Source: Streptococcus sp.
GTDB lineage: Bacteria; Bacillota; Bacilli; Lactobacillales; Streptococcaceae
DNA: 30,471 bases
NCBI RefSeq assembly: GCF_030825805.1
Contig: NZ_JAPJPF010000022.1
Location: 1-30,471 of the forward strand
Direction of reading: 5' to 3'
Made by a program: the position numbers and the translations under genes. Numbering within the stretch: position 1 is the stretch's first letter; the number at the start of each line of letters is the position of its first letter. Shown here piece after piece: positions 14,874-24,835 of the stretch. The notes beneath the pieces are model-generated. The model worked only from the letters and a program-made list of their open reading frames with translations. It did not search any database and was not told the origin of the DNA.

Positions 14874-15427
14874 TTCTTCCTCTCCACTCCCAAACCATCC
14901 AACACTTCTGGATAGAGCTTGTACTCTGTTTCGTGGATGCGCGTCTCGAAAGTATCAAGGGTATCACCTTCAAGCCGTGGCACACGGACTTGTTTGATGA
15001 TCTTACCAGTGTCCACACCAGAATCCACCCAGTGAATAGTCACGCCAGACTGGTCAACGCCTGCATTCCAAGCATCCTCAATACCATGAGCACCTGGAAA
15101 TTCAGGAAGATAAGCCGGGTGAATATTAATGATACGGCCTTCATAAGCTGCTAGCAAGGTTGGACCGACGATTTTCATATAGCCTGCCAGACAAACCAAG
15201 TCAATCTGATGTTCATCCAAAAGTTCGACAATGGCTCCTTCATAGTCTGCCTTGTTCTCAAACTCTTTGAGTTCAAAAGCGTAGGATAATACCCCTAGCT
15301 TTTCGGCACGCTCTAAGACATAGGCATCCCGGTGATCTGAAAAGACAAATTCTACTGGAAATTGTTCCGCAATCACCTGAAAGTTTGAACCGTTGCCAGA
15401 GGCAAAAACAGCAATCCTTTTAGTCAT
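14870..15427 (-). CDS. purN: Phosphoribosylglycinamide formyltransferase
   Basis: This enzyme transfers a formyl group from 10-formyl-THF to GAR. The 185-aa product has the N-terminal ASGNGSNFQ loop, the catalytic NIHPAYLPEFPG segment with Asn and His, and HWVDSGVDTGKII with the catalytic Asp. The start ATG shares one base with the purM TAA stop (TAATG), and the stop overlaps the next gene by 4 nt. This tight packing is typical of the core purM-purN pair. Confidence 0.97.
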   Translation of the reverse strand: MTKRIAVFASGNGSNFQVIAEQFPVEFVFSDHRDAYVLERAEKLGVLSYAFELKEFENKADYEGAIVELLDEHQIDLVCLAGYMKIVGPTLLAAYEGRIINIHPAYLPEFPGAHGIEDAWNAGVDQSGVTIHWVDSGVDTGKIIKQVRVPRLEGDTLDTFETRIHETEYKLYPEVLDGLGVERKK

Positions 15428-16449
15428 TATTTAATCACCACACTTGCGCCATCTTTCTTCACAATACGACCGATTTCATAAACAGGTTCGTCAAGAAGTT
15501 CTTTGACACGTTCCACATTTTCTGGTTTAACCGCAAGCATGAGACCAATACCCATGTTGAAGATTTCAAACATTTCTTCATGTTTGATTTGGCCATATTT
15601 TTCAAGGGCTTTGAAAATTGGAAGAACTGGAACTTTGCTTTCGTCAATTTCAGCAGCCAAGTCATCCGCGAACATCCGTGGCACATTTTCGATGAAACCA
15701 CCACCTGTGATATGGGCGATTCCGTTGACCAATTCTTCTTTGATGAGCGGTAGAACAGCCTTAACGTAGATACGAGTTGGTTCAAGAAGAACGTCTTTAA
15801 GTTTCTTTCCTTCTAACTCAGGCAATACTTCTTCACCTGTGTAATCCGCAAAAACACGACGAACAAGTGAGTAACCATTTGAGTGGATACCGCTTGAAGC
15901 AAGTCCAAGAATCACATCGCCTTCAGCTACCTTTGAACCGTCAATGATTTGAGATTTTTCAGCAACACCAACAGCAAACCCAGCCAAGTCATAGTCGTCT
16001 TCGCCATACATACCAGGCATTTCAGCAGTTTCCCCACCGATGAGGGCTGCACCTGCTTGTACACAACCTTCAGCCACACCAGCAACGACTTGTTCTAGTT
16101 TAGCTGGTTCATTTTTACCAGTTGCGACATAGTCCAAGAAGTAGAGGGGCTCTGCACCTGCAGCGATGATATCGTTGACACACATGGCCACACAGTCTTG
16201 ACCAATGGTATCGTGTTTGTCATACTTGATAGCTAACATGAGCTTAGTTCCGACACCATCCGTCCCTGAAATCAAAACTGGCTCTTTGACACCTGCTTTT
16301 GAAAGGTCAAACATACCACCGAAACCACCAAGAGCTCCCATAACACCCGCACGCTCTGTACGAGCAACGTGTTTTTTGATCCGTTCAACAACTTCATAAC
16401 CCGCCTCAACGTCCACACCCGATTGAGCGTATGCATTCTTATTTGTCAT
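15427..16449 (-). CDS. purM: Phosphoribosylformylglycinamidine cyclo-ligase (AIR synthetase)
   Basis: This enzyme closes the imidazole ring of FGAM with ATP to form AIR. The 340-aa product has typical PurM features: [19 protein letters not shown], the [11 protein letters not shown] motif and [11 protein letters not shown]. The start is ATG 16449 ([11 protein letters not shown]) after AAAGGATTAAAAA. The upstream spacer of 245 bp is unusually long for this operon and contains a second, diverged copy of the purM start with its own ribosome binding site at 16629, plus several hairpins. Confidence 0.97.
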   Translation of the reverse strand: MTNKNAYAQSGVDVEAGYEVVERIKKHVARTERAGVMGALGGFGGMFDLSKAGVKEPVLISGTDGVGTKLMLAIKYDKHDTIGQDCVAMCVNDIIAAGAEPLYFLDYVATGKNEPAKLEQVVAGVAEGCVQAGAALIGGETAEMPGMYGEDDYDLAGFAVGVAEKSQIIDGSKVAEGDVILGLASSGIHSNGYSLVRRVFADYTGEEVLPELEGKKLKDVLLEPTRIYVKAVLPLIKEELVNGIAHITGGGFIENVPRMFADDLAAEIDESKVPVLPIFKALEKYGQIKHEEMFEIFNMGIGLMLAVKPENVERVKELLDEPVYEIGRIVKKDGASVVIK

Positions 16450-16486
16450 TTTTTAATCCTTTTCTTTTTTTGAGAAAGAGTGCGAC

Positions 16487-16595
16487 GTATTTTTAGATAA
16501 ACAATTATTTTATCTAAAAATACTAGTCAGGTCTCTAGCTTTGGTCCCATAGGACAAAGCGTCTACTGACAAATGCTTTAGCTTTTAGTCAGTAG
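16487..16595 (-). promoter_or_regulatory. Hairpin cluster in the purF-purM spacer
   Basis: There are three inverted repeats. One is a perfect 15-bp AT-rich stem (16487-16501 with 16509-16523). The second is GCTTTGGTCC / GGACAAAGC with one bulge (16538-16547, 16552-16560). The third is CTACTGAC / GTCAGTAG (16563-16570, 16588-16595). None is followed by a classic T tract in minus-strand RNA. They lie between the two copies of the purM start, and could be a leader RNA or the body of an inserted small element. Confidence 0.6.
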
Positions 16596-16629
16596 TGAGA
16601 CGTGGCGCGTAAGCATTTTTATTTGTCAT
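16585..16629 (-). CDS. 14-codon mini-ORF duplicating the purM start
   Basis: The minus strand reads [14 protein letters not shown] and stop. The first eight residues equal those of PurM. The ribosome binding region AAAAAGGAAAAAACAA and the T-rich sequence around it also resemble the true purM start. It is either a leader peptide or the scar of a duplication that accompanied insertion of the hairpin-rich segment. Confidence 0.55.
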   Translation of the reverse strand: MTNKNAYAPRLTTD

Positions 16630-16694
16630 TTGTTTTTTCCTTTTTCTATTCCTAGATCCTACTGATGATTGATTAGATTCACTTGTAAACAATC

Positions 16695-18134
16695 CTAATA
16701 AAAGGATGTCTGCTCATTCAAGCTTTCCAAATAGCGTTCTTCGTAGTCATACAAAGGCGTTGGGTATTTCCCATCGAAGTAAGCTACACAAAGACCACCG
16801 TTTGGTGCATCGGTATCAATGCCAATAGAATCAATCAAACCATCAATGGACAAGTAGGTCAGGCTGTCCGCACCGATAATCTCACAAGTTTCCTCTACTG
16901 TATGGTTAGCTGCGATTAGCTCTTCGCGGCTCTGGATATCAATTCCATAGAAACATGGATAAGCCAGAGCTGGACTGGCAATTGCCACATGGACTTCTGT
17001 AGCCCCTGCTTCTTTCAACAGTTTCACAATCCGACGAGAGGTTGTCCCACGCACGATGGAATCATCAATCATGACAACCCGTTTGCCTTTCACGACACCA
17101 GATACGGCAGAGAGCTTCATTCGCACTCCTTGTTCCCGCAATTCCTGAGTCGGTTGAATAAAGGTCCGTTGGACATACTGATTCTTGATCAAGCCCATTT
17201 CGTTTGGCAAGCCAGATTCTTCTGCAAAACCCATGGCCGCACTGAGAGAGGAGTTGGGAACCCCCACCACAATATCTGCTTGGTTCTTAAATTCTCGTGC
17301 TAACTGAGCGCCCATCCGCTTGCGAGCCGTATGGATGTTGACCCCTTGGATATTGGAATCAGGACGCGCAAAATAGATATACTCCATAGAACAAATTGCT
17401 AGTTGAGTATCATCCGTATAGCGATCATAGGTAATGCCATTTTCATCAAAGATCACCAGTTCACCAGGATGCACATCTCGGATCCATTCTGCCCCAATCA
17501 CCTCAAAGGCACAGGTTTCAGAAGAAACAACCAAGGCACCATTTGCCATTTTCCCGATGGAAAGAGGACGGAAGCCATTTGGGTCTAGAGCTGCGATCAG
17601 CTTATCTTCAAACAACATCAGATAAGCAAATCCACCTTTGACCGTATTGAGTGCTTCCTTGATTTTCCCCATAAAGGAAGGGTTGTGGCTCCGACGGATC
17701 AAGTGGGCCAGAATTTCTGAGTCAGAGGTCGAGCTAAAGATGGCTCCATTTTTTTCTAATTCCGATTTGAGCGATTGGGCATTAGTCAAATTCCCATTAT
17801 GGGCCAGACCAAACTGCGCATCGTGAAAGCGGAAGAGGAAGGGTTGGATGTTATCCACAGACGCTTCCCCCGCTGTCGCATAGCGAACATGTCCAATAGC
17901 AGAAGATCCTGTCAATTTCTCCAGATTTAATGGATTCCGAAAGACTTCTGAAAGCAGACCTGTATCCCGATGACGTCTCAAGGTCCCTTGGTCATTAGCC
18001 AGGATTCCTGCACCCTCTTGTCCACGGTGCTGAAGACTATGGAGTCCAAAATAGGTCAATTTGGCAGCGTCTGGGTGCCCCCAGATTCCAAAAACACCAC
18101 ATTCTTCATTAAGAGATTTTACTTCGTATGTCAT
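16695..18134 (-). CDS. purF: Amidophosphoribosyltransferase
   Basis: This committed-step enzyme makes phosphoribosylamine from PRPP and glutamine. The 479-aa product has an 11-residue propeptide followed by C12 (MTYEVKSLNEE then CGVFGIWG), the N-terminal nucleophile of the class II glutaminase domain after processing. It also has HRGQEGAG and the PRPP-binding motif VVMIDDSIVRGTTS. The start is ATG 18134 after AAAGG, 12 nt from the purL stop at 18147. I see no ligand set that clearly indicates an iron-sulfur cluster. Confidence 0.97.
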   Translation of the reverse strand: MTYEVKSLNEECGVFGIWGHPDAAKLTYFGLHSLQHRGQEGAGILANDQGTLRRHRDTGLLSEVFRNPLNLEKLTGSSAIGHVRYATAGEASVDNIQPFLFRFHDAQFGLAHNGNLTNAQSLKSELEKNGAIFSSTSDSEILAHLIRRSHNPSFMGKIKEALNTVKGGFAYLMLFEDKLIAALDPNGFRPLSIGKMANGALVVSSETCAFEVIGAEWIRDVHPGELVIFDENGITYDRYTDDTQLAICSMEYIYFARPDSNIQGVNIHTARKRMGAQLAREFKNQADIVVGVPNSSLSAAMGFAEESGLPNEMGLIKNQYVQRTFIQPTQELREQGVRMKLSAVSGVVKGKRVVMIDDSIVRGTTSRRIVKLLKEAGATEVHVAIASPALAYPCFYGIDIQSREELIAANHTVEETCEIIGADSLTYLSIDGLIDSIGIDTDAPNGGLCVAYFDGKYPTPLYDYEERYLESLNEQTSFY

Positions 18135-18146
18135 TTTTTATACCTT

Positions 18147-21100
18147 TTATTTTCCAGTAAAGTATTTAACCGCTGATGCAAAGAGATGCTGGTCTTTATT
18201 TCCTGGAATATTTTGGAAGAGACCAGCTTCGAAACGTTCTGAGTGACCCATCTTACCAATGATTTGACCGTTCTTACTTGTGATACCTTCGATAGCATTC
18301 ACAGATCCGTTAGGATTGTATTTAGAATCCATGCTTGGTTTACCATCAAAGTCAACATATTGGGTAAAGATTTGACCATTGTCACGAAGCTCTGCAAATT
18401 CCTCAGCTGTCACGACAAATTTACCTTCACCGTGTGATACTGGGATGGCATGGATGTCCCCAACTTGCACTCCAGCAAGCCATGGTGAGTTCGTGTTGGC
18501 AATCCGTGTTTCCACCATCTTAGCCACGTGTTGGTTGGCATCATTGTAGAAGAGGGTTGGACTGGTACTGCTTGGATCCTCAAAGTTACCGTATGGAAGA
18601 AGACCTGATTTGACAAGAGTTTGGAATCCATTACAGATACCGATGATCAAGCCTCCGCGTTCGATGAAGCTATCAATAGCCGAACGAACTTTTTCATTGA
18701 GCAAGATGTTAACGATAAATTTAGCTGATCCATCTGGTTCATCCGCTGCTGAGAAGCCACCTGCAAAGAAGATAATGTTGGCTTTTTCAATGTTGTCAAC
18801 CATGGTATCAACAGACTTGACAATCGCTTCTTCGTTGAGTGTGACAAATGGTACCAAGTTGACTTTCGCACCTTCTTTTTCAAAGGCCTTAGCGGAGTCA
18901 TATTCTGAGTTGGTACCTGGGAATACTGGAATGTAAACCACTGGTGTCTCAACGGTTTCTTTAGCTTTGATCACAGCATCTGATGCTACAGCAGGTACTT
19001 CTTCCAACTCAGTTGCCTGTGCAAATTCCGTTGGGTAAACCTCTTCCAATTTACCTTGGAAGGCACTGTCAAGTTTGTGTCCATCCAGCGTTACACCGTT
19101 GACAACTAGTGTAAAGTCTGCTACTGTTTGTCCGATCTTGGCAACACCTACAATTTCTTCAGGCGATGTGAAGACGAATCCACCCAATTGGGCTGTCAAG
19201 CTAGTGTCAAGGTCTGCTAATTCGACATTTGCTCCGATATGGTTCCCAAATGTTGCAAGTGCAAGAGCTTCAACCACACCACCATATTTAACAGCTGATG
19301 CGGCTGTCACTTTGTGGTCAGCTTGGATAACTTCAAATTGAACAAAGTTAGACTTGATGAGTTCAAAGTCAATTTCTTGTGCCAAAGCTTGACCAGGAAT
19401 GTAGTAAATATTTTCACCAGCAGCTTTGAATTCTGGAGAAAGAACCTTACGGCTATCTGCAGTTGTTACCCCAAAAGCAACCAAAGTTGGTGGTACTGTC
19501 AATTCTTCAAAGGTACCAGACATCGAGTCTTTACCACCGATAGATGGTAAACCAAGTTGAATCTGAGCTTCGATGGATCCAAGAAGAGCAGCTACTGGTT
19601 GACCAAAACGCTCTGCTTGTTTATCCATCCGCTCGAAGTATTCTTGATAAGAGAAACGAGCCTTAGACCAGTTTGCACCAGCAGCAACCAAACGAGCTGT
19701 TGCTTCGATGACCGCATAGGCAGCACCATGATATGGAGACCATTCTGCTACATAAGGGTTGAATCCTTGCGCCATAACAGAAGCAGTTGTTGTCACGCCA
19801 TGTTGGACTGGCAATTTCTGTACAGAAGCTTCCGTTGGTGTGATTTGGTAGCGACCACCAAGTGGGTGATTAACTGTTGAACGACCAACTGAGCTATCAA
19901 AGATGGTTTGTAAACCTTTTTGACTGGCATGGTTAAGGTCAGCCAAGACTTCAAGTGTATCCGCTTCAAGGGTTTCAGCAGATGTTTGACGTTCTTCTGG
20001 AAGCTTGACATCCTTGTCAACCACCTTAGCATCTACAACCACACGTACACCGTTTGTATCAAGGAAACGACGTTCCAAATCAACGATGGTTTCACCATTC
20101 CAGTGCATGACAAGATTTGGTTTCTCCGTCACTGTCGCAACGACAACAGCATCAATATTTTCTTTATTACATGCTGCAACGAAGGCATCTACATCTTCTG
20201 GACGAACCACTACAGCCATCCGCTCTTGAGATTCAGAGATGGCAATTTCTGTACCATTCAAACCTTGGTATTTCAATGGTACTTTGTCTAAATCAATTTC
20301 AAGACCATCTGCCAATTCACCGATAGCCACACAGACACCACCAGCACCAAAGTCATTTGATTTCTTAATCAGACGTGTTACTTCCCCATTACGGAAAAGA
20401 CGTTGAATCTTGCGTTCTTCAATGGCATTTCCTTTTTGAACCTCAGCACCAGCTGTTTCAACAGATTCAACTGTTTGAACTTTAGAAGAACCTGTCGCAC
20501 CACCGACACCGTCACGTCCAGTCTTACCACCGAGTAAAATGATCACATCACCTGCTTCAGGTTTTTCACGGACCACATTTTCCTTAGGAGCCGCACCGAC
20601 AACTGCACCTAGCTCCATACGCTTAGCAACGAAACCTGGGTGGAAGTATTCACGAACATAAGTTGTTGCAAGACCAATTTGGTTCCCATATGAAGAATAA
20701 CCATGAGCTGCTGTTTTAGAAATCACTTGTTGTGGCAATTTACCAATACGAGTTTCAGCAATTGGAGCTGTAATATCACCAGCACCTGAGATACGCATAG
20801 CTTGGTAAACGTAGGAACGCCCTGACAATGGGTCACGAATGGCACCACCGATACAAGTAGCCGCTCCACCAAATGGTTCAATTTCCGTTGGGTGGTTGTG
20901 GGTTTCATTCTTGAACATGAGAAGCCATGGTTCTTTGACACCATTGACATCCACTTCAATTTCAACAGAGCAGGCATTGATTTCATCAGACACTTCCATG
21001 TCATCCAAACGACCATTAGCACGCTCATAACGGCCAAAAATAGTGGCCATATCCATCAAGGTTTGAGGTTTTCCTGTACGTCCCAACTCATCACGCATGG

Positions 21101-21872
21101 CAATATACTTGTCATAAGTCGCTTGCAATTGTTTTTCAAATTTAGAAGCTGAGAAGTCGATGTTTTTCAACTCAGTCTCAAAAGTTGTGTGACGACAGTG
21201 GTCAGACCAGTAAGTATCCAACACCTTTAGCTCAGTCTCAGTTGGCACACGACCAATAGACTTGAAGTAATCTTGAATGAAGAGAAGGTCATCCACTTCC
21301 ATTGCCAATCCTTGCTCTGCCTTATACTGTGCAAAATCTTCTGCCGTATAGCTTTCAAAGAAATCCAAGCTTGGAATGGTCTTGTCAGACTCAGAGAAAT
21401 CCTGTTTCGCAATACCAACAGTGATATCTTTGAAACGAGAATCCACTGGGTTTAAGAGGTAATTTTTGACAGCTTCCAACTCATTTGTATCAATATCCTT
21501 GTTAACCAAGTAAAGTTGTGCTGTGTTCACCGTTACATCATTTGAGCTACCAAGCAAAAGCAAGGCTTCTTGTGAAGATGCTGCACGTTGGTCAAATTGA
21601 CCAGGTAAACTTTCGATAGCAAAGAAAGCATAATTCTCAAGATCAGCCTGAACCGCAGCCTCGTCCAAAACAGTATCCGTCACTTGCTCAGAGAAGATAT
21701 GTTTTTCCGCACGCGCAAACAAATCCTCTGCCAAATTAAAGACATCGTAAACCTGAACAATCCGAAGATCCTTCAAGGTTTTCAACTGAAGATTATGCTG
21801 TAATTCTTTTACCAAAGAGTCCGATTTTACACGAAAATCAGCTTTTTTCTCAACGAAAATACGTTTATCCAT
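18147..21872 (-). CDS. purL: Phosphoribosylformylglycinamidine synthase, single-chain form
   Basis: This enzyme converts FGAR to FGAM using ATP and glutamine. The 1241-aa chain is the large single-polypeptide type, with synthetase and glutaminase parts in one protein. In order it has the N-terminal PurS-like region, the ATP-binding HNHPTEIEPFGGAATCIGG motif, GGKTGRDGVGGATGSSK, a second synthetase half (GGKDSMSGT), and a class I glutaminase at the C-terminus with FPGTNSEYD, GICNGFQTL (nucleophile Cys) and SHGEGKF. The start ATG 21872 (MDKRIFVEKK) follows AAAGGAACTAAA. The longer frame to 21896 lacks a good ribosome binding site. It lies between purC and purF. Confidence 0.96.
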   Translation of the reverse strand: MDKRIFVEKKADFRVKSDSLVKELQHNLQLKTLKDLRIVQVYDVFNLAEDLFARAEKHIFSEQVTDTVLDEAAVQADLENYAFFAIESLPGQFDQRAASSQEALLLLGSSNDVTVNTAQLYLVNKDIDTNELEAVKNYLLNPVDSRFKDITVGIAKQDFSESDKTIPSLDFFESYTAEDFAQYKAEQGLAMEVDDLLFIQDYFKSIGRVPTETELKVLDTYWSDHCRHTTFETELKNIDFSASKFEKQLQATYDKYIAMRDELGRTGKPQTLMDMATIFGRYERANGRLDDMEVSDEINACSVEIEVDVNGVKEPWLLMFKNETHNHPTEIEPFGGAATCIGGAIRDPLSGRSYVYQAMRISGAGDITAPIAETRIGKLPQQVISKTAAHGYSSYGNQIGLATTYVREYFHPGFVAKRMELGAVVGAAPKENVVREKPEAGDVIILLGGKTGRDGVGGATGSSKVQTVESVETAGAEVQKGNAIEERKIQRLFRNGEVTRLIKKSNDFGAGGVCVAIGELADGLEIDLDKVPLKYQGLNGTEIAISESQERMAVVVRPEDVDAFVAACNKENIDAVVVATVTEKPNLVMHWNGETIVDLERRFLDTNGVRVVVDAKVVDKDVKLPEERQTSAETLEADTLEVLADLNHASQKGLQTIFDSSVGRSTVNHPLGGRYQITPTEASVQKLPVQHGVTTTASVMAQGFNPYVAEWSPYHGAAYAVIEATARLVAAGANWSKARFSYQEYFERMDKQAERFGQPVAALLGSIEAQIQLGLPSIGGKDSMSGTFEELTVPPTLVAFGVTTADSRKVLSPEFKAAGENIYYIPGQALAQEIDFELIKSNFVQFEVIQADHKVTAASAVKYGGVVEALALATFGNHIGANVELADLDTSLTAQLGGFVFTSPEEIVGVAKIGQTVADFTLVVNGVTLDGHKLDSAFQGKLEEVYPTEFAQATELEEVPAVASDAVIKAKETVETPVVYIPVFPGTNSEYDSAKAFEKEGAKVNLVPFVTLNEEAIVKSVDTMVDNIEKANIIFFAGGFSAADEPDGSAKFIVNILLNEKVRSAIDSFIERGGLIIGICNGFQTLVKSGLLPYGNFEDPSSTSPTLFYNDANQHVAKMVETRIANTNSPWLAGVQVGDIHAIPVSHGEGKFVVTAEEFAELRDNGQIFTQYVDFDGKPSMDSKYNPNGSVNAIEGITSKNGQIIGKMGHSERFEAGLFQNIPGNKDQHLFASAVKYFTGK

Positions 21873-21935
21873 TTTAGTTCCTTTATTTCTATTCAAATAA
21901 GTTATCGAAGACGAAGGTTTTTCCTTTCAAACAGG

Positions 21936-22643
21936 TTACTTCAAGCCCTGTAATTTCTCCAACACAACTTTGTACACATCTGTCAGATTGCCCAAGTCCC
22001 TACGGAAAACATCCTTATCCATATGGTGCCCTTCCGCATCCCAAAGGCGGCAATTATCTGGTGAAAATTCATCTGCCAAGATAATCTTGCCATCCTTATC
22101 AAAACCAAATTCCAATTTGAAGTCAATCAAACGAAGACCAATTTGTGCAAACCAATCTTTCAACAATTCATTGATACGACGCGTTTCTTCCTTGATATAA
22201 GCAATTTGCTCATCATTGGCAATATCCAAAAACTTGACGTGTTCATCATTGATAAACGGGTCATCCAACTCATCGTTCTTGTAGTAAAATTCAACGATTG
22301 GAGTCTCCAAGTCTAAACCTTCTTCAACGCCAAACCGTTTAGAAAAAGAACCTGCAGTCACATTACGAAGAACAACCTCCAAAGGAATGATGGTAACCTT
22401 CTTGTTCAATTGTTCGGTATCAGAAATACGCTCGATAAAGTGCGTCGCAACACCCGCAGCATTCAATTTTTCAAAAATAAGAGACGAAATCTGATTGTTG
22501 AGCACACCTTTCCCCTCAATGGTCTCTTTGCGAGCTCCATTCAGCATGGTGGCCTGGTCCTTATAAACGGACTTAATCACATGTTCGTCTTCTGTACTAT
22601 AAATATCTTTTGCTTTCCCCGTATAAATTAATTGATCGGACAT
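21936..22643 (-). CDS. purC: SAICAR synthetase
   Basis: This enzyme joins aspartate to CAIR with ATP. The 235-aa product has GKAKDIYST, the [16 protein letters not shown] region (PLEVVLRNV) and the [13 protein letters not shown] signature. It is the first gene of the main pur operon. The start is ATG 22643, with AAAGG about 11 nt upstream. A promoter and several CGAAC motifs lie in the 170-bp upstream region, behind a terminator that isolates it from acpP. Confidence 0.96.
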   Translation of the reverse strand: MSDQLIYTGKAKDIYSTEDEHVIKSVYKDQATMLNGARKETIEGKGVLNNQISSLIFEKLNAAGVATHFIERISDTEQLNKKVTIIPLEVVLRNVTAGSFSKRFGVEEGLDLETPIVEFYYKNDELDDPFINDEHVKFLDIANDEQIAYIKEETRRINELLKDWFAQIGLRLIDFKLEFGFDKDGKIILADEFSPDNCRLWDAEGHHMDKDVFRRDLGNLTDVYKVVLEKLQGLK

Positions 22644-22676
22644 CTTCTTGTTCGCCTTTCATCTTTTATCCCTTTC

Positions 22677-22705
22677 AGTGTATCACAGAGAGGTTGTTTT
22701 TTCAA
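22677..22705 (-). promoter_or_regulatory. Main pur operon promoter
   Basis: On the minus strand a -35 TTGAAA (22705-22700) and a -10 TACACT (22682-22677) are separated by 17 bp. GCGAACAAG motifs occur both upstream (about 22727-22719) and downstream (about 22654-22646), placing PurR-type cores on both sides of the promoter. Confidence 0.8.
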
Positions 22706-22733
22706 GTTAAATCCGTATCTTGTTCGCTTGTAA

Positions 22734-22779
22734 CAAAAAAATAATAAGAGATTGAATCAAAAAGATTCAACCTCTTATT
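22734..22779 (-). terminator. Terminator between acpP and purC
   Basis: A 16-bp stem (22743-22758 with 22764-22779) with one wobble pair and an AAAAA loop is followed on the minus strand by a run of T's (22741-22734). It ends the aminotransferase-recO-plsX-acpP transcript. Confidence 0.9.
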
Positions 22780-22795
22780 TTTAGATGTCTCTTTG

Positions 22796-22814
22796 TTCGT
22801 AAAATCCGAACTTT
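22796..22814. promoter_or_regulatory. PurBox-like inverted CGAAC pair
   Basis: The plus strand reads AAATCCGAACTTT at 22802-22814, an exact match to the lactococcal PurBox AWWWCCGAACWWT. An inverted GTTCG lies just to its left, giving GTTCG-N7-CGAAC. It overlaps the end of acpP, more than 100 bp from the pur promoter start, so it may be an auxiliary PurR site. Confidence 0.6.
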
Positions 22815-23058
22815 ATTTGCTTGTTTTCTTCAAAACGTAGTCTACCATATCTCCAACAGTTGCCATGGCATCAATGTCTTTATCTGGGATATTAATTTGA
22901 TAGGCTTCTTCCAAATAAATAATGTATTCCATGAGATCAACGGAATCCACTTCCAAGTCTTTTCGTAAATCCAAATCCAAAGAGACCTCATAGTCAGATC
23001 CCTTATTATCTTGAATCAACCCTTCAACTAGTTTAAAAATTTCTTGATGACGACTCAT
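22813..23058 (-). CDS. acpP: Acyl carrier protein
   Basis: This 81-aa acidic helical protein carries fatty acyl chains on a phosphopantetheine attached to Ser in the [11 protein letters not shown] motif. The Val after the Ser replaces the more common Leu. The gene overlaps plsX by 4 nt (ATGA), so supply of acyl-ACP and acyl-phosphate synthesis are coupled. It is followed by a PurBox-like site and a terminator. Streptococci usually have another ACP in their fab cluster, so this may be the paralogue dedicated to phospholipid synthesis (inference). Confidence 0.93.
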   Translation of the reverse strand: MSRHQEIFKLVEGLIQDNKGSDYEVSLDLDLRKDLEVDSVDLMEYIIYLEEAYQINIPDKDIDAMATVGDMVDYVLKKTSK

Positions 23059-24059
23059 TTCTCTTCCTCCAATTCTGATAATTCAACCACAGATTTACGA
23101 ATAACATCTGTTTCCAACATGGTCCGGATCTGGCGGATCGTGCTATAGACTGCCTTGGCATCACTAGAACCATGGGTTTTCACGACAGGGGCTTGCAAGC
23201 CAAACAAGACCGCACCTCCAACATCTGAATAATCCAAGGTCTTTTTCAAACCTCGTAAATCATTCTTCAAGAGGAAGGCTCCAAGCTTAGCCTTCAAGCC
23301 ACCACCAGTCAGGACTGTTTTCAACTGTTTAAAGAGGCCCAAAGCAGTACCTTCCATGGTCTTTAGAACAGCATTTCCTGTAAATCCATCTGTCACAATG
23401 ACGTCAGCAACTCCATCCATCAAGTCACGCGCTTCCACATTTCCCACAAAATTGAGAGAAGGATCCGCTGCTAATAATTGATAGGTCTCCTTGCGTAAGG
23501 GATCCCCCTTGCTTTCCTCGGTTCCGTTATTTAAGAGACCGATACGAGGCCACTTAATCCCACGAACATTCTCTGCATAATAGGCCCCCATAATCGCATA
23601 TTGGTGCAAGTGTGTTGGCGTATTTTCAGCATTTGCCCCCAGATCCAGCATATCATAGCCCTTCCCATCAAGGGTAGGAAGAGTCGACATCAAGCCTGGA
23701 CGATCAATGACCTTGATCCGACCGACGATAAAGTAACCAGAAGCCAAAAGCGCTCCTGTATTTCCCGCAGAAAGCATGGCATCCGCTTCCCCATTCTTAA
23801 CTGCATGCGCTGCTAAGACCATGCTGGCTTGCTTCTTCCGACGAATAGCACGTGTAGGCTCATCATCTGAATTGATTTTCTCATCTGTATGGACGATCGA
23901 TACCCGCTCAGTTGCTGTCAGGTATTGCTTAATTTTAGCCTCATCCCCATACAAAATGACTTCGATATCCTTAAATTCTTGTATGGCTTGATTGACCCCT
24001 TCTACTAGGGCCTGTGGAGCGTGATCTCCACCCATTGCATCGACTGCAATTTTTTTCAT
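23055..24059 (-). CDS. plsX: Phosphate acyltransferase PlsX
   Basis: This peripheral membrane enzyme makes acyl-phosphate from acyl-ACP for PlsY. The 334-aa product begins [15 protein letters not shown], typical of the family, and has SAGNTGALL, the [14 protein letters not shown] segment and [13 protein letters not shown]. It overlaps recO by 4 nt upstream and acpP by 4 nt downstream. Confidence 0.97.
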   Translation of the reverse strand: MKKIAVDAMGGDHAPQALVEGVNQAIQEFKDIEVILYGDEAKIKQYLTATERVSIVHTDEKINSDDEPTRAIRRKKQASMVLAAHAVKNGEADAMLSAGNTGALLASGYFIVGRIKVIDRPGLMSTLPTLDGKGYDMLDLGANAENTPTHLHQYAIMGAYYAENVRGIKWPRIGLLNNGTEESKGDPLRKETYQLLAADPSLNFVGNVEARDLMDGVADVIVTDGFTGNAVLKTMEGTALGLFKQLKTVLTGGGLKAKLGAFLLKNDLRGLKKTLDYSDVGGAVLFGLQAPVVKTHGSSDAKAVYSTIRQIRTMLETDVIRKSVVELSELEEEK

Positions 24060-24835
24060 TTCTTACCTCCAGACTGATCTTTTAAGATCTCTCCCCAGCT
24101 TCCCAGGGAATCAATAAATTTCTTAGCTTTGAGATGAATACCTACATACTCATCATAGAGTTGGTCTAGACACTTTCTCAACTCTGTCTTCATCTCATCA
24201 TGGATGGAAATCGTCTCTAACTCACTAAATTTCACAGCTTGAAAACGATCCAATAAATAGAGGGCATTTGGATTCCAGTGGGCTCGTCTTTCGTCACGAT
24301 CATAATGATCTGGGCATAGGACACCACCCAATCGGAATGAAAAATCAAAAGGTAGGCCCACTCGATGACAGACACAACACTCATGGACGTTTAAGGCGAC
24401 ACCAAATCGGGATAAAATCTGCATTTCAAAAATATTGGTCAAGATTTCATAATCCAAGCCCCGATCCATCAATTGCAAGGTCTGCTCTAAAAAAGCAAAT
24501 AAAGCTGGATCAGGTTGACGATCCTGTATACTAGCATCTGCCAAGGCCAGTATATAGGTTGCGTAGGAAAGACGAAAAAGATCTTGATTAATCACTTGGA
24601 AACTTTGAACCTCATGAATATCTTCGATATAGCTGAGTCCGTCATCATTGATTTTCAGATACATATCCGCTAAAGTCAAAGGTTGGATCATAGAATTCAA
24701 CCGAGAACGATTGGCATGTTTCACGAAAAACATGAGCTTGCCAGCTTGCTCTGTAAAGATTTTAACCAGCTTATCGTCCTCTCGGTAATCCCGATGGTAG
24801 AGGACGATGCCACGACTCTCAATGCTCTCCAGCAT
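24056..24835 (-). CDS. recO: DNA repair protein RecO
   Basis: This recombination mediator loads RecA together with RecF and RecR. The 259-aa product has an N-terminal OB-fold start ([21 protein letters not shown]), a central helical region, and a zinc-binding set CCVCHR with a later CPDHYD. The ATG at 24835 lies 17 nt inside the aminotransferase gene end, and the stop overlaps plsX as ATGA. The unit aminotransferase-recO-plsX-acpP looks like one transcript. Confidence 0.95.
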   Translation of the reverse strand: MLESIESRGIVLYHRDYREDDKLVKIFTEQAGKLMFFVKHANRSRLNSMIQPLTLADMYLKINDDGLSYIEDIHEVQSFQVINQDLFRLSYATYILALADASIQDRQPDPALFAFLEQTLQLMDRGLDYEILTNIFEMQILSRFGVALNVHECCVCHRVGLPFDFSFRLGGVLCPDHYDRDERRAHWNPNALYLLDRFQAVKFSELETISIHDEMKTELRKCLDQLYDEYVGIHLKAKKFIDSLGSWGEILKDQSGGKK

